Assembly (NCBI GenBank): GCA_003241055.1
Contig: QFOD01000022.1
Span: 29,939 to 93,938, forward strand
Length of the DNA: 64,000 nucleotides
DNA from: Roseateles depolymerans
Lineage (GTDB): Bacteria > Pseudomonadota > Gammaproteobacteria > Burkholderiales > Burkholderiaceae_C
Direction: 5' to 3'
The notes under the pieces are model-generated. The model ran no database searches and had not been told where the DNA came from. It worked only from the letters and a program-made list of their open reading frames with translations. The position numbers and the translations under genes are program-made. The stretch's first letter is position 1. The number at the start of each line of letters is the position of its first letter. Shown here one piece after another: positions 62,495-64,000 of the stretch.

Positions 62495-62761
62495 TTACTT
62501 CAGCGGGACGAAGATCTCGTCCTGCTTGATCATGCCCAGCTCGAAGCGGGCCTTTTCCTCGACCATTTCCTGGCCCTCGCGCAGGTCGCGCAGCTCGGCC
62601 TGAAGCTGGGCATTGGCGGCGCGGGACTTGTCGTTGTCGGCCTGGGCGGCCGCCAGCTCCACGCGCAGCTGGGCCACGCGGGGCAGGCTGCCCCGGCCCA
62701 CCCAGATCTGGGCCTGAATGGCCAGCAGGAAGGCGGCCAGAACCACGGCAAGAGCTTTCAT
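62495..62761 (-). CDS. ftsB: Cell division protein FtsB
   Basis: An 88-aa bitopic divisome protein that joins FtsL and FtsQ. One N-terminal transmembrane helix (LAVVLAAFLLAIQAQIWVG), then a coiled coil (residues about 28-66, RVELAAAQADNDKSRAANAQLQAELRDLR), and the typical ending EEKARFELGMIKQDEIFV. It sits directly after enolase, as in most proteobacteria. Confidence 0.95.
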   Translation of the reverse strand: MKALAVVLAAFLLAIQAQIWVGRGSLPRVAQLRVELAAAQADNDKSRAANAQLQAELRDLREGQEMVEEKARFELGMIKQDEIFVPLK

Positions 62762-62841
62762 CGCGGCGAGGGCAGTGAGGTGGGCGGACAGGTGGGCGCA
62801 GCCGGGGGCCTGCAGCTGCGGGCCCCTCGGAAGCCGCAACC

Positions 62842-64000
62842 TTACTTCAGGTTGTAGAACGCGGTACGGCCGGGGTAGACGGCGATGTCGCCCAGGTCTT
62901 CCTCGATGCGCAGCAGCTGGTTGTACTTGGACATGCGGTCCGAGCGCGACAGCGAGCCGGTCTTGATCTGGCCGGCGTTCAGGCCCACGGCGATGTCGGA
63001 GATGGTGTTGTCCTCCGTCTCGCCCGAGCGGTGGCTGATGACGGCCGTGTAGCCGGCGCGCTTGGCCATCTCGATGGCGGCGAAGGTCTCGGTCAGCGTG
63101 CCGATCTGGTTGATCTTGATCAGGATCGAGTTGGCGATGCCCTTGTCGATGCCTTCCTTCAGGATCTTGGTGTTGGTGACGAAGAGGTCGTCGCCCACCA
63201 GCTGCACCTTGTCGCCCAGGCGCTCGGTGATGTGCTTCCAGCCGTCCCAGTCGCCTTCGGCCATGCCGTCCTCGATGGAGATGATGGGGTACTTGTCCAC
63301 CCAGGTGGCCAGCATGTCGGTCCACTGCTCGGCGCTCAGCTTGATGCCGCCTTCGCCTTCCAGCACGTACTGGCCATCCTTGTAGAACTCGCTGGCCGCG
63401 CAGTCCAGGCCCAGCGCGATCTGCTCGCCGGCGGTGTAGCCGGCCTTGTCGATGGCTTCCAGGATCAGCTGGATGGCCGCCTCGTGGCTCTCGACGCTGG
63501 GCGCGAAGCCGCCTTCGTCGCCCACGGCGGTGGAGATGCCCTTGTCGTGCAGGATCTTCTTGAGCGCGTGGAAGACCTCGGCGCCCCAGCGCAGCGCTTC
63601 GCGGAAGCTCGGGGCGCCCACGGGGATGATCATCAGCTCCTGCAGGTCCAGCGAGTTGTTCGCGTGGGCGCCGCCGTTGATGACGTTCATCATCGGCACG
63701 GGCAGCTGGTTGCCGCCCATGCCGCCGAAGTAGCGGTACAGCGGCAGGCCGGACTCTTCCGCCGCGGCGCGGGCCACGGCCATGGACACGGCCAGCATCG
63801 CGTTGGCGCCCAGGCGGCTCTTGTTCTCGGTGCCGTCCAGGTCGATCAGGGTCTTGTCCAGGAAGGCCTGCTCGGAGGCGTCCAGGCCCAGCACGGCTTC
63901 CGAGATCTCGGTGTTGATGTGCTCGACGGCCTTGAGCACGCCCTTGCCCAGGTAGCGGCTCTTGTCGCCGTCACGCAGCTCGATGGCTTCGCGCGAGCCG
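62842..64000 (-). CDS. eno: Enolase (5' end cut by window edge)
   Basis: Converts 2-phosphoglycerate to phosphoenolpyruvate and is part of the RNA degradosome. Only about 386 codons are present; the first ~40 residues lie beyond position 64000. The visible part opens with GSREAIELRDGDKSRYLGKG. Catalytic and metal sites include DGTENKSRLGANAMLAVSMA, DEGGFAPS, LGLDCAASEFY (metal Asp), SIEDGMAEGDWDGW, GDDLFVTN, KINQIGTLTE and SHRSGETEDNTI. It precedes ftsB. Confidence 0.97.
   Translation of the reverse strand, partial: GSREAIELRDGDKSRYLGKGVLKAVEHINTEISEAVLGLDASEQAFLDKTLIDLDGTENKSRLGANAMLAVSMAVARAAAEESGLPLYRYFGGMGGNQLPVPMMNVINGGAHANNSLDLQELMIIPVGAPSFREALRWGAEVFHALKKILHDKGISTAVGDEGGFAPSVESHEAAIQLILEAIDKAGYTAGEQIALGLDCAASEFYKDGQYVLEGEGGIKLSAEQWTDMLATWVDKYPIISIEDGMAEGDWDGWKHITERLGDKVQLVGDDLFVTNTKILKEGIDKGIANSILIKINQIGTLTETFAAIEMAKRAGYTAVISHRSGETEDNTISDIAVGLNAGQIKTGSLSRSDRMSKYNQLLRIEEDLGDIAVYPGRTAFYNLK

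Overview
This window is a stretch of high-GC bacterial chromosome, almost certainly from a betaproteobacterium of the order Burkholderiales (Roseateles/Pelomonas/Rubrivivax-like). The evidence is the mltG-tmk-holB-pilZ-tatD block, a ygfZ gene followed by a DUF4936 gene, the EarP/EF-P arginine-rhamnosylation pair, hupB followed by tRNA-Val and a PpiD-type foldase, and two PEP-CTERM proteins. No prophage, insertion sequence, CRISPR array or plasmid function was found. Genes are dense, and several neighbours overlap by 4 bp (ATGA or GTGA).

Layout. 1-4.6 kb: xerD, a TonB-dependent receptor, a MarC-family membrane protein and a GNAT acetyltransferase. 4.7-7 kb: isocitrate lyase behind an AT-rich palindromic control region, then a PEP-CTERM protein. 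7.1-10.4 kb: an iron-type alcohol dehydrogenase, an HSL-type esterase, a thioesterase-acetyltransferase fusion and a small DUF4936 gene with a probable CTG start. 10.4-16.3 kb: ygfZ, divergent from mltG-tmk-holB-pilZ-tatD-ankyrin. 16.4-20.1 kb: a long AI-2E-family transporter, then earP-efp. 20.1-26.2 kb: uvrC, a TonB-like lipoprotein, pgsA, hupB, tRNA-Val, ppiD and tRNA-His.

26.4-30.3 kb holds a self-contained ECF sigma system: a DUF4148 gene, then DUF305 - beta-propeller - ECF sigma - cysteine-free membrane anti-sigma. Two nearly identical 28-nt promoter-like elements sit in front of the DUF4148 gene and the DUF305 operon. 30.3-39.6 kb: an RNase D-like exonuclease, a nitronate monooxygenase, a GAF-like protein, two chemotaxis receptors, a LysR/MFS divergent pair and an exported metallo-beta-lactamase-fold hydrolase.

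39.7-48.6 kb is a complete D-glucarate/galactarate island: garD, a FadR-type regulator, kdgD, an orphan TctC-type binding protein, gudD, a 2,5-dioxopentanoate (alpha-ketoglutarate semialdehyde) dehydrogenase and a GudP-like transporter. Together these would convert both aldarates to alpha-ketoglutarate. A palindromic operator candidate lies between garD and the regulator, and a related site lies before kdgD.

48.7-50.9 kb encodes the most unusual protein: a cysteine desulfurase fused to a persulfide-dioxygenase-like metallo-beta-lactamase domain and a rhodanese, with all expected catalytic residues present. 51-55.7 kb: a marR-emrB-nodT-emrA efflux operon. 55.7-62.5 kb: a HAF-repeat PEP-CTERM protein, an FAD oxidoreductase/AraC pair, an Xaa-Pro aminopeptidase, and a pnuC-nicotinamide riboside kinase pair. 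The window ends with ftsB and the enolase gene, which is cut by the right edge.
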